NCBI GenBank assembly: GCA_009760855.2
Contig: WPIO01000001.1
Location: forward strand, 20,924,501-20,988,500
DNA length: 64,000 nucleotides
Direction: 5' to 3'
Source: Cristatella mucedo
Taxonomy: Eukaryota; Bryozoa; Phylactolaemata; Cristatellidae
Made by a program: the position numbers and the translations under genes. Within the stretch, counting starts at the first letter, position 1. The number at the start of each line of letters is the position of its first letter. The notes beneath the pieces were generated by a model. It saw only the letters and a list, made by a program, of their open reading frames with translations, was not told the DNA's origin and did not search any database. Positions 23,144 to 34,216 of this stretch are shown one piece after another.

Positions 23144-23306
23144 CTAGCTGATTAAACAGCCTCTTTTTGTATAGCGACAGAAGAGCCTTTACGGCTATCA
23201 CCACCGCTTGCAGTGGCGTTAAATGATTGCCCACCGCAGGAATCGAACCCACGACCTCGGGACCGAGGTCGTGAAAGCAAACGCCTTACCCAGTGTGCCA
23301 TCACGA
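23144..23306 (-). mobile_element. tRNA-derived SINE (hairpin-body family), near complete
   Basis: Nearly identical in layout to the 12,952 and 61,293 copies, with the B-box complement GGAATCGAACC and the palindrome ACGACCTCGGGACCGAGGTC. A box complement is TTACCCAGTGTGCCATCA. Confidence 0.9.
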
Positions 23307-23465
23307 TGCACTAAGGAAATGTACAGTCACCTGGGACGACACGTCAGCCATAATTAACACCTGCAAGAAGAAGTAGCTGCTTTACTTCGGGCCTCTTTTT
23401 TGCATTCATTGATATTAGCCCAGCCATAGTAGCAACTTGCAGCGCCTCCTTTGGAGGATGCCTCG

Positions 23466-23575
23466 GGGTCATCGCCCATGAGGTAAGGTACTCGCTTTTC
23501 ACGAACCAGGCTGTGGGCTCGAGTCCTGCAGCGAGCTTTCTTTCTCTTTCTTCAGCGATCCTTTATCGTTGAATC
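23466..23575 (+). mobile_element. tRNA-derived SINE head, diverged
   Basis: CCCATGAGGTAAGGTACTCGC (A-box side) and GGGCTCGAGTCCTG (B-box side) precede a short CT-rich stretch and GATCCTTTATCG of the SINE body. It runs into the 5' edge of the LINE that follows. Confidence 0.6.
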
Positions 23576-25432
23576 ACAGATGCACAATCCAAAAAATGCT
23601 GATGTCAAAGATCAACCATCTCGTCAACAGCTCTCAGATTAGCTCCTTACCTGATACTCCTTATGATGATCTAGCCCATCGTTTTTCGCAATTCTTTGTG
23701 CAGAAGATAGACAAGATCAGGGAGTCCATCCCTGCGATGACAACATCATCCCTAGAATGCTGTTCCCCAATTCCTGGCTGCACCTCAATGTCTTCATTTA
23801 AGCAGGTCACAAGTGATCTCGTCCTGAAGCTCATATCCCAATCAAAGAAGACAACAAGTTCTCTGAACCCTATTCCCACTGTCCTGCTCCTACCTTGCAT
23901 TGATCTGCTGCTGCCATGCATAACTAACATCCTTAATATATCATTAGCCTCAGGTTATGTCCCAGCACCTTTCAAAAAAGCTGTAGTCAGGCCACTTCTC
24001 AAGAAAGCGACACTAGACCAAGAGAACTTGAGCAACTACCGCCAAGTATCCCTTCTAGACTGTGGAACTCGCTTCCTCAATTCTATCAAAGACACTGGAA
24101 CGGGTCGTGGCGGACCAGCTGAACTCATATCTTAAAACTTCAAACCTTGCTAGTAAGTTCCTGGCTGGCTTTAGAGCTAATCACTCCAGAGAGTCAGCAT
24201 TGCTTAGGGTGTACAATGACCTACTTAGAAAGGCAGACACATGTAGAGTGTCTCTACTTGTTTTGCTCGATCTTTCGGCAGCTTTTGATGCAATCGATCA
24301 CAAAGTTCTTCTAGAGCGCTTCTCATCTCGCCTGGGCATCACTGGCACTGCGCTGAATGGTCCAGGTTCTATCTCAGTGGCAGACTCCAGAGTATTGACG
24401 CGAAGGGATAAAGATCATCCGAGGTACCTCTGAAATATGGTATACCTCAGGGCTCCGTGCTAGGTCCAATTCTTTTCACTGTTTATACTCTCCCTCTTGC
24501 TGATGCGATTGCCAAGCACAATCTAGGCTTTCACTTCTATGCGGATGACACTCACTTGTGCCTTTGCTTTGATCCCTCCTAGCCTTCGAGCACCTCGAAC
24601 TCTCTTGACTCACTTGCTGCATGTATTGATGACATCCGCACATGGATGGCAGTAAATTTATAACACTAAATGATGATAAAACTAACTTACTAGTTATGGG
24701 CAAACCCAGTGTGATTCAGAAATTGGAGATTCTGACGCTCAAAATTGGCTCTGCCAGCATATCTCCGGTTGAATCAGCTCGAAATTTAGGTGTCATGTTC
24801 CAAAGTGACCTCTCGTGAGACGACCACATCAGCTCCACAGTCAAGTCTGCCTACTTTCAGCTACATAACATTGCTAAAACTCGGGCTTGTTTAGATAAGG
24901 ATACCATGTCTAAGTTGGTCCATGCATTTGTGACATCCCGTCTTTACTTCTGAAACTCACTAGATCTATTCCCCCACCAGGCCAAGCATCGTACCACCCG
25001 CTTTTTGGAATCCAACAGTTTACCAATACCTCATACAAACCTCAAATCCTTTGGAGACCTCTCATTTAGTTCGTATGCTCCTAAAGCCTGGAACTCCCTC
25101 CCGACATGCGTCAGAACATCCCCTGACTTGACCACATTTAAAAAGAACTTAAAAACACACATATTTAGGACAGCATTTAGTGGGTCCCTGTGATTCGTAT
25201 TTCATGTGCTTATGCGTGCTGACACTGTGCATGCTGCCCCAAACCACATTTGCATGCTGACCCTGTGCATGTCACCCCTAACCATGTTATTCATATTTAT
25301 CAAGCACAATATTACTCACCATTCAATCGCGCTTCCCTTTGCAGCAAATGTGAAGCGCCTAGAAATAGATTGGGTTCTGTGAGGGTGCTTTATCAGGTGC
25401 ATTATTATTATTATTATTATTATTATATATTG
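23576..25432 (+). mobile_element. LINE family A, longest copy in the window (RT with internal deletion)
   Basis: Starts upstream of the RT (linker with SKINHLVNSSQISSLPDTPY), continues through RT blocks including LVLLDLSAAFDAIDHKVLL and the catalytic FYADDT box near 24,540. At about 24,957 it jumps to the ORF2 C-terminus (HQAKHRTT), the 3' UTR, hairpin and (ATT)n tail. Several frameshifts and stops make it non-coding today. It provides the reference for the other family A fragments. The clade is CR1/L2-like by its C-terminal HITPLLADLHWLPV and PKAWNSLP blocks seen in sister copies. Confidence 0.85.
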
Positions 25433-27126
25433 TCCAGTGCAAGTGGTGTTGATAGCCGCATGGGTTCTTCTGCCGCTAAAAAACGAGGCTTTAATTTACG
25501 CGCAATTTTTCAAAGATTTTTATCACAGATAGCATTTGTAATTCTCGTCGAGAATAAAACTTCTGCTTCCTAATATTGTCAAGAACTGCAGCATTATAGT
25601 ATTTATGCGGAATTGCATCACAATATTGGCTAAAATATTAAAAGTTACGAGAAACTGCCACTCCGGTTTGCATTCCGCAGAGCATACGTGCGAATGCCGG
25701 TATTTAAACCTTGTCCTAGCTGAAATGAAAACACGATAGTTCAAGCACACCAGACAATAGGTGCTTTCCTTACAAACATGAGCACAAAATATAGTTAAAT
25801 TGTATACACGATGCTGAGCTCTGCTCTGATCCTTCACCATCATATGTGTACCCCGACTGAAGTTCTTCAATGAGTGGCTTAAGACATTCGTCAAAGGCTG
25901 AGGCACTTGTCCATTTATTTTGCGGTTTCTACTGTACACACGAGCGAGATAGAAGCACGTGGCTGCCATCGTCGCCCAGAGCACCCTCGGCTCTCCATAT
26001 GCAACGATTTAGGCAGCGCTTCAAGCTGACACAAGAGCCCGTCCCGCTGGATCGGAGACGTGCTCACGGTAGTGTGCTGTGTCTGCTGAAGGAAGCGCTG
26101 TCATCAGGAGACTGGCGAGTGTGACCTCGGACGTAGACGCTGGCTTGCCGGCATACACGATCAAAGCGGAGGAAGAGCGGGAAGAAAACTCTCGAACTCA
26201 ATGCTTAGAAGTGGCAGCGCTTCTCCCAAGCGGCCATTTCAATCCAGTATGAGGGTTGAGCAGAAAGGTAGCAACGAGAAAGCTGTGCTGAATGCGAAAT
26301 GAGTATATTCGCTAGATCTTACTCCCCTTCGTGTGTAAGTGCAACTTGGTCAAGTGCGTCACTTTCCCAGCATGGCACTTCTTATTTCCCTTCCATAGCG
26401 TACTAGCTATGGTATGCACTGATTCTTCAAAATTTAGTTTCCGTAATGCGTTTCTCTGGCGGAGTGCTTACGAAATCCTCGAAGCTATTACAAGTCCTTT
26501 CGAACTATGCGGCTCTAAATCCGACTAAAGCTGCACACTTTAATCTGCCACCCCGATGCTAATCCTTTTCTCTGCGTTTCTGTAAACAATTCGACACGCT
26601 TAGCACTTTTGTAAAAAGAAACTCGTTTCCGGCTTTCACTGGCCTAGAAAGCCTTGTTCTTCAAGACTGCAAGCCTTCTTGGGAGTCTCGTATCTCTATG
26701 ATCCACTAATAAGTTATTCAAATGGCCGCCCCTCGAGATATTGATAGATACCGTGGATCATTAGCCAATCGTGTCGCTGCACTCTGTAACTCGGTGTGGA
26801 TCAACTTATAAAGGAAATTGGCTTAATGTAACCGTTAAAGACTACCTCAGCATAATTTTATTTTGACATTAAAAAAACATGAAAGTGCTAATACAGAATA
26901 TATCAAAATCTGAAACAAGTGTTGCATACGCAGAATTAATGAGATATTCTTGAGTGCCAATTTTGCAACATTCCACTGCTCAGTCGATCATCAATGTCTA
27001 AAAGCTCCCTTCGTTATCAGGTGCTTTACAGATCCTGTACTTTTGGCACTTCAGCCTACTGCGTTGTGCCTGCCTTCACCAGTTCCCGTGGGCTAAGTCT
27101 CCAGCCCTTTTATTTTATTTGGCAAC

Positions 27127-27131
27127 GCCAG
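27127..27131. repeat. Left target-site duplication of the Gypsy element
   Basis: GCCAG directly precedes the 5' LTR and is repeated at 32,211-32,215 after the 3' LTR. A 5-base duplication is normal for Gypsy integrases. Confidence 0.8.
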
Positions 27132-27315
27132 TGTTGGGTTCGCCCGGCATATCCACCCATCGAGTTTTTCCGGTCGGGACAGGGGACCCACTTGCTTGCA
27201 GCAGTTGCTTGCAGGCCCGCGTGCTGGCCGTGCTGCCCGGTTCCGCGTTTCCGAAATAGACGGCGTCTGCCTGAGCCGTCTTGATCTGTGCGCGACTGCC
27301 CGCACAAACTAAACA
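27132..27315 (+). repeat. 5' LTR of the Gypsy element
   Basis: 184 bases from TGTTGGG to CTAAACA, with the TGTT...AACA ends. It aligns over its length with 32,023-32,210 but differs at many sites. It lacks about 18 bases near its start and has a short CAGCAGTTGCTTG duplication. By eye the two LTRs differ at roughly one site in seven, which implies an old insertion. Confidence 0.85.
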
Positions 27316-27330
27316 GTGGTGACGAGCTTG
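27316..27330 (+). other. Primer-binding-site region of the Gypsy element
   Basis: GTGGTGACGAGCTTG stands directly after the 5' LTR. Many animal Gypsy elements have a TGGYGACGAG word here. The matching tRNA was not determined. Confidence 0.5.
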
Positions 27331-27560
27331 ATTTTTCTTCGACCCATGGCTTCATCTCCTTCGATGAGGAAAGGCAGGCGTTCGGCGATTACCTGGATGT
27401 GTTCGAACAGTACGTGCTAGCTCAGGAGATTCCCGTAGATCGCCATAAAGCCGTATCCCTCAGTTCTATCGGAGCTAAGACAGAATTCTCGCTGCTGCGT
27501 AGCCTTGTATCGCCGGCCAAGCCTTCGGATAAGAGCCTGTTGGAACTCACGCATGCACTT
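27316..27560 (+). pseudogene. Gypsy gag, first part
   Basis: An open frame starts inside the LTR; no ATG is seen before the gag block FDEERQAFGDYLDVFEQYV and the later AVSLSSIGAKTEFSLLRSLV. These are the usual capsid helices of this Gypsy group. The frame stops being gag at about 27,560 where a LINE A 3' end is inserted, and resumes at about 28,045 in the same frame. Confidence 0.8.
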
Positions 27561-28044
27561 AATAATAATAATGTACTTGATAAAGCGCCCTCAGAGAACT
27601 CAATCTCTTTCTAGGCGCTTTACATTTTCTGCAAAGGGAAATGCAATTGAATGGTAAGTAAAATCAAGCTTGAAAAACAAACAAAATGAATAACATGGTT
27701 AGGGGTGACATGCACAGGGTCAGCATGCAAATGTGGTTAGTGGCAGCATGCACAGTGTCAGCACGCATAAGCACGTGAAGGACGAATCACAGGGACCCAC
27801 TAAATGCTGTCCTAAATAGGTGTGTTTTTAAGTTCCTTTTGAATGTGGTCAGGTCAGGGGATGTTCTGACGCAGGTCGGGAGGGAGTTCCAGGCTTTGGG
27901 AGCATACGAACTAAATGCACGGTCTCCAAAGGATTTAAGGTTTGTACGAGGTATTTCTAGACTGTTGGATTCCGAAAAGCAGGTGGTACGATGCTTGGCC
28001 TGATGGGGGAGTATGTCGGAGAGATAGGCTGGAGCCATAGAATG
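27561..28044 (-). mobile_element. LINE family A 3' end inserted in gag
   Basis: AATAATAATAATGTACTTG tail, hairpin, 3' UTR and about 83 codons of the ORF2 C-terminus (APAYLSDILPHQAKHRTTCF and on) in - orientation. The coding part is nearly intact, so this copy is younger than the Gypsy element. Confidence 0.9.
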
Positions 28045-28412
28045 AACTTACGGACCATCTTACGCCCGTACCGCTGGAAATTGCTGAGACCTACAAGTTC
28101 CACTGTCGTCATCAACGAACAGGTGAAACAGCGAAAGAATTTTTAACCGCCTTGCGTCTTCTGGCTCAGCACTGCGGATACGACAAATTCTTGCCGAAAG
28201 CTCTGCGAAACCAGCTGGTATGTGGCCTTTCGTGCAATGCTACTCGGCAAAGGCTATTGACAGTAAAAAGTCCGACACTGGAGATAGCGTTAGACATTTC
28301 GACAGCAGCAGAGCAGTCGCAAAAAGAGGTTGCAGCGATGGAAAAGGGTTCCAAGCATTCGACTGCCAAACCTTTGCCCGTTGACAGGATGAGCGACCGC
28401 ACTCTAAGGTAA
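28045..28412 (+). pseudogene. Gypsy gag, second part
   Basis: Continues the capsid with TDHLTPVPLEIAETYKFHCR and the block AKEFLTALRLLAQHCGYDKF, the most typical gag motif of this group, then LRNQLVCGL. It ends at a TAA at 28,410-28,412. The following 250 bases hold a degenerate zinc knuckle in another frame (CHIFGIQGHVQRVC, second Cys replaced by Phe). Confidence 0.8.
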
Positions 28413-28679
28413 CCGACCGTGAATTCGCCTCTTTCGGCTCAGCGTTGCAAGAACGGAGCAGGTGCTCTGATTACCGCAGCATATGCCACATCTTCGGGAT
28501 ACAAGGTCATGTTCAAAGAGTGTGTTGAAATAAAGATCGGCATCCTATTCGAGCGGCAGGAAAGGCAATTGCCAGAGAAGCAAATTCACACAACTCAGAG
28601 GACATCAGAAAAGTGTCAGACGACTTCGTTTTTATTCATTCTTCGAGAAGTGCGACCCACAAACCGTGCATGATACGGG

Positions 28680-28990
28680 TCCATGTTTAAAGGAACACCT
28701 GTTCACACGGAATTGGACACGGGATCTAGCATTTCTACACTATCCTTGCATGAGTATAAACGTGTCTGTCCTCACCTCACCCTGGAGCCTACGAATATTA
28801 CACTACGGCCGTATGGTGGTACTGCGGAGATATCTCCTGTTGGCGTAATTCATCCTCAGGCTGAATACCAAGGAAAGAAAGGCCATGCTCGACTTTTCGT
28901 CCTTACCGAAACCGACGTATCGCTGTTCGGCAGAGAATGGATGGTGGCTTTTGATCTCGATATCGGCAGGATGGTCTCTGCGAGTTTATT
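28680..28990 (+). pseudogene. Gypsy protease
   Basis: The frame has the aspartic protease active site as ELDTGSS, and a later LFGREWMVAF block typical of the protease end. It is open at this point and continues into RT, so protease and RT are one polyprotein here. Confidence 0.8.
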
Positions 28991-29904
28991 GACAGAGCAT
29001 CGTGACTTAGACGCTCTTCTACAACAGCATGACGATCTCTTCCACCAGACACTGGGTAAGTTAAGCTGCGTCAAGGCCAAGTTGCACGTTCGAGAAAAAG
29101 CTGTACCCGTGCATATTAAATATCGAGCTATGCCATTTGCTGTTCGCAAGAAGGTAGAGGCGGAGCTAAACAAATTGTTGTCTGAGGGGGTCATTTCGCG
29201 GGTCGAGCAGAGCGAATGGGCGATTCCAGTGGTGCCAGTAATTAAGCCCAACGGCTGGATTCGCCTCTGCGGGGACTTCAAAGCGACGCTGAACTCACAG
29301 CTAATAGTTGATTCATACCCAATGCTTTCGGGTGACGACTTACAGGAGAAACTAAGTGGCTGGACCTTGTTTTCAAAAGCTGGACCTATCCCGTGCATTT
29401 ACGCAGATCGAACTTAAGAGGAAGCATCCAAAGTTTTTGTCACCATTACTATGCACAAGGGTTTGTTTAAATACAACCGCTTGCCGCTTGGTCTGGCCTC
29501 CGCTCCCGGTATTCATCAAAGGGCAATGGATCATTTGCTGTCTGGACTGCCTGGTGTATTGTGCTACCAGGATGACATTTTTGTGACAGGGAAGGATCGA
29601 ACTTCCCACATGCATAACCTGGCTTTGGTGCTGGAAAAACTGCAAGGTGCTGGCCTCCGTGTAAGCAGAGAGAAGTTCGCCTACTTAAAACCGTCTATTG
29701 TGTACATTGGGCATCAAATAGACAAGAACGGCACACACCCCACGGAGAATAAAGTGGCAGCCATAAAAAACGCCCCACCACCAACAGACGTCAGTGGCCT
29801 CCGGTCATTTATAGGGATAGTGCAATACTATCATAAGTTCTTGCCCAACCTGACACAGGTCTTGAACCCCTTGTACGGATTGCTTCAAAAGCAAAGCCCA
29901 TCAG
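28991..29904 (+). pseudogene. Gypsy reverse transcriptase
   Basis: Blocks in order: EGVISRVEQSEWAIPVVPV, RLCGDFKATLNSQL, a LDLSRAFTQIEL block in a shifted frame, NRLPLGLASAPGIHQRAMD and the catalytic box CYQDDIFVTG (more usually YLDDILV). Two shifts, near 29,380 and 29,415, move the reading frame out and back. The catalytic Asp pair is kept. A C-terminal YIGHQID block and LRSFIGIVQYYHKFLPNL lead to RNase H. Confidence 0.85.
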
Positions 29905-30430
29905 GTGCAGGTGACTATGGACTGTTCACTGCCAACTGACTTTCACAAAGGTAAGGAGATGATTAGCTCTGAAAGCGTTCTAGCAGCATACAACCCCAAG
30001 GAAACGCTCGTGCTAGCTTGCGAAGCATCATCTTATGGACTGGGTGCTGTTTTATCTCATCGATTAGCCGAAGGACAGGAGAGACCCATTGCTTTTGCTT
30101 CCTGTACGCTATCCACAAGCGAGAAAAACTATTCGCAGATAATAAAAATAATGCACTTGATAAAGCGCCCTCAGAGAACTCAATCTCTTTCTAGGCGTTT
30201 TACATATGCTGGGATTGAGAAAGAGGCTTGTCACTAATTTTTGCGTTATGCGTTTTCATCTATATTTGTGTGGGCGGAAGTTCCTGCTGCTTACCGATCA
30301 CTGCCACTTACTACTATCCTCGACCCTAAGACATGCATTCTGCCTATTGCTACCATGCGTATGCAGCGTCGGGCTTTGGTGTTGTCTGCATACACATATA
30401 GCATCGAGTACAGGCGATCAGAAAATCGTG
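29905..30430 (+). pseudogene. Gypsy RNase H, interrupted
   Basis: LACEASSYGLGAVLSHR (the first catalytic Asp of D-ASPYG is replaced by Glu, CEASSYG) and IAFASCTLSTSEKNYSQ are seen. The domain resumes after a 74-base LINE tail insertion at 30,139-30,212 with IEKEA, and continues in shifted frames to the YSIEYR block near 30,410. Confidence 0.8.
30139..30212 (-). mobile_element. Tail-only LINE A insertion in RNase H
   Basis: About 74 bases: ATAATAAAAATAATGCACTTG tail, the complete 3' hairpin and CATATGCTG. It falls between the NYSQ and IEKEA residues, which are adjacent in Gypsy proteins, so its ends are known to a few bases. No UTR or coding sequence came with it. Confidence 0.9.
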
Positions 30431-30639
30431 CTAACGCAGGCGCTATGTCGCGACTACCTTTGCCACATAAGGAAGACCCATGTCCAGAGACCACTTTGTT
30501 CCATGGTGATCATTTTGCTCTGCTTCCTGTGACTATGCAAACGGTTCGGGCAGCACTCAGAAGCAATCCGACAGTCTCTGCTGCTTATAACACAACGATG
30601 AGAGGATATCCGGCAAGAAATCCTCCACCGGCCATGACC

Positions 30640-31310
30640 CCATACTACAACTGCAGGCAGGAACTGGCAATACATGATAAGTGTCTGCTTCGGGACGCGA
30701 GACTAGTCATACCCATTCCCTCCATGACCAGCTCTTGCAAGAGCTTCACGGTGGCCATCTGGGCATAATTAAAATATAAACAACTGCTAGAAACTACGTC
30801 TGATGGCCGGACATTAATAGTGACATAGAATCTGTGCGCCGTAGTTGCCCTCATTGCAACCAAGTGAGGCAAACACCGCCAGCAACCTCGCATAAGTGGA
30901 GTGACCCAGCCGGACCATGGCAACGTAATCACATTGATTTTGCCGGGCCACTTGACTACCACTATTTCCTAATAGTTGTAGATGCGTTCTCGAAGTGTCC
31001 GAAGTGTTCCTTCCGCATGAGAGAGGCAACGTCTGGCACCACAATCTCGACTCTACGGACACTCTTTGCCCGATTGGGTCTACCCAGGGTAATTGTGTCT
31101 GACAACGGACGGCATTTCACATCTCATGATTTTGCTAGCTTCCAGCAGGCTAACGGCATCCGGCACTTCCTTTCGGCACCTTATCACCCACAGAGCAACG
31201 GACTAGCTGAGCACTTTGTACAAACTTTCAAGCGGACATATGCAGCTGCAGTGCAGGTGATCCGCAGCAATGCATCGACCAGTTCCTGCTAAAATACTGC
31301 TCCTCTGAGA
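30640..31310 (+). pseudogene. Gypsy integrase
   Basis: A degenerate HHCC zinc region with two stops (HGGHLG, later CPHCNQVR) is followed by the core. HIDFAGP and VSDNGRHF carry the two Asp, and NGLAEHFVQTFK the Glu, so the D,D,E residues are present. An in-frame stop at about 31,290 follows. Confidence 0.85.
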
Positions 31311-32022
31311 ATGCTTCGACCGGTTCCACTCCATCGAAGTTACTTCTAGGACGAAATTTGCACACATGCCTGGATCTGCTTCGTCCGGCTACTGAAGATG
31401 CTGCCTTACCTTCATCTCCAACTAGGCCTCACAGATATGCAAATGGAGACCTGGTGTGGTACAGGAATTACGGCAACAGGACAACAATCTGGTCTCCGGG
31501 AACCATAAAGGCAGCCAAGGGCAATGTGATGTATTGGGTAGAGCCAGAAAATAGTTCGGACTTCGTGATTCGTCATCAAAAATAGCTTCGCCGGCGAGAT
31601 TTAATGCCATATGCTGACCAGGTGACACAGGGAAGGAGTGAGTAGGGCCCCAGAATACGAAAACCTGCTACCAGTTACACAAGCAATGCCGGTGCTAATA
31701 ATAATGCTTCAGCTGAGGCAGAAGCCGCTGACATAATCAGCCAAGGACCTATTGTAGCAGCTGAGAGTGCAATGGCCTGTACTAACCCGCAGCTACACCT
31801 TGATACTGCTGACAGTAATGGTGCTATTACAGGTCCATCAACAGAGAGCCTCCATGAACATTTCCAGGCAGAGGCATCGAATAGTGGAGCTGGATTGGTC
31901 TCGGACAGCAGTGCCACCGACTCAAGCCGACATGCACTGTGCACATCGACCCATATGAACCAAGGACACGTCCTACGTACCTACGGGACTTAGTACCGTG
32001 AGACCGGCGCTTTATCGGCCAC
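31311..32022 (+). pseudogene. Gypsy pol C-terminus and 3' untranslated part
   Basis: The block TCLDLLRPATED and YANGDLVWYRNYG ... WSPGTI is the usual C-terminal part of integrase in this group. After the stop near 31,585 a low-complexity tail with a DPYEPRTRPTYLRDLV-like end occurs in other frames. No clear polypurine tract is visible before the 3' LTR. Confidence 0.65.
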
Positions 32023-32210
32023 TGTTGGGAAGAGAGGATGCGTGTGTCCGCCTGGCATATCCACCCACCAAGCTCTTCCGGTCGAGACAGCTGACGCACT
32101 TGCTTGCAGGCCCACGTGCTGGCCATGCGGCCCGGTTTCGCGTTTCCGAAGCAAACGGCGTCTGCGTGAGCCATCTTTATCTGTGCGAGACTGCCCGCAC
32201 GAGCTTAACA
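32023..32210 (+). repeat. 3' LTR of the Gypsy element
   Basis: 188 bases from TGTTGGG to CTTAACA; aligned with the 5' LTR and followed at once by the second GCCAG. Confidence 0.85.
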
Positions 32211-32215
32211 GCCAG
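32211..32215. repeat. Right target-site duplication of the Gypsy element
   Basis: GCCAG, identical to 27,127-27,131. Confidence 0.8.
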
Positions 32216-33611
32216 TATTCATCATTTTCACTGGGAACGTAGCTTTGTCTTGCAGTATTCCTGGAAATCGCGCGACATTGCCTTTCGAGCACCTCTTTGA
32301 CCCGGTTGCAGTGCCTTCCAAGGAAGCCCCAGAGATAGAAATGCACTTCCCGATAGACCGAAGGCGAAAGCGGTCGCTCTGCGAGCAGCACGTCACATGT
32401 CAGCACGTCTGACCATTCGCTCACGACTTGCGACACGCAGCTTAACCTTGGCCTACGAAATATACTGCTTGGACGAGCATGCACAGACATTAGCCTAAAA
32501 GAACTAAAGCTGTAGCCGCGATGGGTTTTAGCAACGAGGTAGGTACTCCTACTTAACGGCTTAGCTGGTGGGCTCGAAATTATCCGATCATTACATTTTC
32601 TTTGCAAGTCGCGTTTTGACTACCAGGTTGTAATTGAAGCTGACACGCTCCTTGAGATTTCCCTTCAGTCATCTGCCATCGTTCGCTAAAATTGTCGCTG
32701 CTTCCCTCTACTAAATTTGTAATGTTTCGTGGCTCACTCTATTGTGGAGTTGTCCTGACTTTCGATACTGCGATCACCTCAGAAATCACGGTACTTATCT
32801 CGCTTGGCAGCTACGACCCCTGAGAGCTGGGACCTTTACTTGCAGTTGCACGGATTTCCTGAGTCTCAGCGAGGCATTTAGGTCTACTTGTGTTATTAGC
32901 GAAGCTTTTTGGCTATGACAGGAGCACAATAAGTTCTCGCTACATTGCCTGGAGACACCGACTACGGTGGCTTTATATATTTCGCCTAAAACTTGGCTCA
33001 AACAGTTGGCATCAAACTCACCTAGTATCCTTTATTGCCTTGAGGAATCGGGTGGGTTTTTGAATGACACGATCACATTTCTTACGCTAACTGTATGTGA
33101 AGGTGACAAGCACGAACGCATGCTGCATGTGATGCATCCGGATGCAATGCTTCCAAAAAAGAGATGACAGGAATTTTTGCATAGTTTGGAGATGAATACT
33201 CAGACCTCATCTCTAAGCTTATAGACACTGCAAGACTTAGCTAAGGATAAGTATATTTAAATCACCTGAATTCCAACAAAGCCAGTAGAGAGAATGCGAC
33301 AGAATTATCGAACATTACATCAGTTAGAAAACTATTTTGGGACCATTGTGCAAGGATGTCACTTGCAAAAAAAATTAACTAGCTCCTTAGTTCTGTCTTT
33401 TCTTTCTTTGTTCCCCCGGCTTCATTATTGTAATTCCCTTTTGGCTGGGCTACCATGTGGATGTCTCTATGTGAAATAAATTCCAAGCTAAACCCGTACA
33501 TTAAATTAAGACATCACTGTGGATGGCAAAACGTTGGGAGTTGAAGGAGCACATTTCATTAGGGCAATCGTTGGCTATTCCTCATGCACAAGATCGCTAA
33601 ATGGAGCCTCT

Positions 33612-34216
33612 GAGTGGCTTTAAGCCACATTACTCCACTTCTCGCCGACCTGCACTGGCTACCAGTCAAGCAACGGATTGACTTCAAGGTTGTGTCGCTC
33701 ACTTTTAGGTCGCTTCATTCTATGGCTCCAGCCTATCTCTCCGATATACTCCCCCATCAGGCCAAGCATCGTACCACCCGCTTTTCGGAATCCAACAGTC
33801 TACAAATACCTCGTACAAACCTCAAATCCTTTAGAGACCGTGCATTTAGTTCGTATGCTCCCAAAGCCTGGAACTCCCTCCCGACCTGCGTCAGAACATC
33901 CCCTGACCTGACCACATTTAAAAGGAACTTTAAAACACACCTATTTAGGACAGCATTTAGTGGGTCCCTGTGATTCGTCCTTGATGTGCATATGTGTGCT
34001 GACACTGTGCATGCTGCCACTAACCACATTTGCATGCTGACCCTGTGCGTGTCACCCCTAACCATGTTATTCATTTTGTTTATTTTTTAAGCATGATTTT
34101 ACTTACCATTCAATTGCATTTCCCTTTGCAGCAAATGTAAAGCGCCAAGAAAGAGATTAAGTTCTCTGAGGGCGCTTTATCAAGTACATTATTATTATTA
34201 TTATTATTATTATTAA
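33612..34216 (+). mobile_element. LINE family A 3' end, well preserved
   Basis: About 119 open codons of the ORF2 C-terminus from HITPLLADLHWLPVKQRIDF to FRTAFSGSL, then a 3' UTR of about 170 bases, a perfect hairpin (34,139-34,146 with 34,171-34,178) and an (ATT)n tail. The 5' end is cut in the RT region. This is one of the youngest-looking copies. Confidence 0.9.

Larger units (their letters stand above)
27132..32210 (+). mobile_element. Gypsy-type LTR retrotransposon, full length but decayed
   Basis: LTR, gag, protease, RT, RNase H, integrase, LTR in the order of Ty3/Gypsy elements, and flanked by a 5-base GCCAG duplication. The pol style (PYHPQSNGLAEHFVQTFK-type integrase core, no visible chromodomain) resembles the K02A2.6/SURL-like animal Gypsy group; that placement is from memory of the family. 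It lies antisense inside the EXD1-like intron. Two LINE A tails interrupt it, and stops and frameshifts are spread over pol, so it cannot move by itself. I see no env-like frame. Confidence 0.9.

Noticed and set aside
25523-25984. 153-codon - strand frame in the EXD1-like intron
   Set aside because: No domain, no splice partners, low-complexity hydrophobic and Ser-rich parts; not supported as a gene.
28856-29398. 180-codon - strand frame
   Set aside because: Shadow of the Gypsy protease/RT on the other strand.
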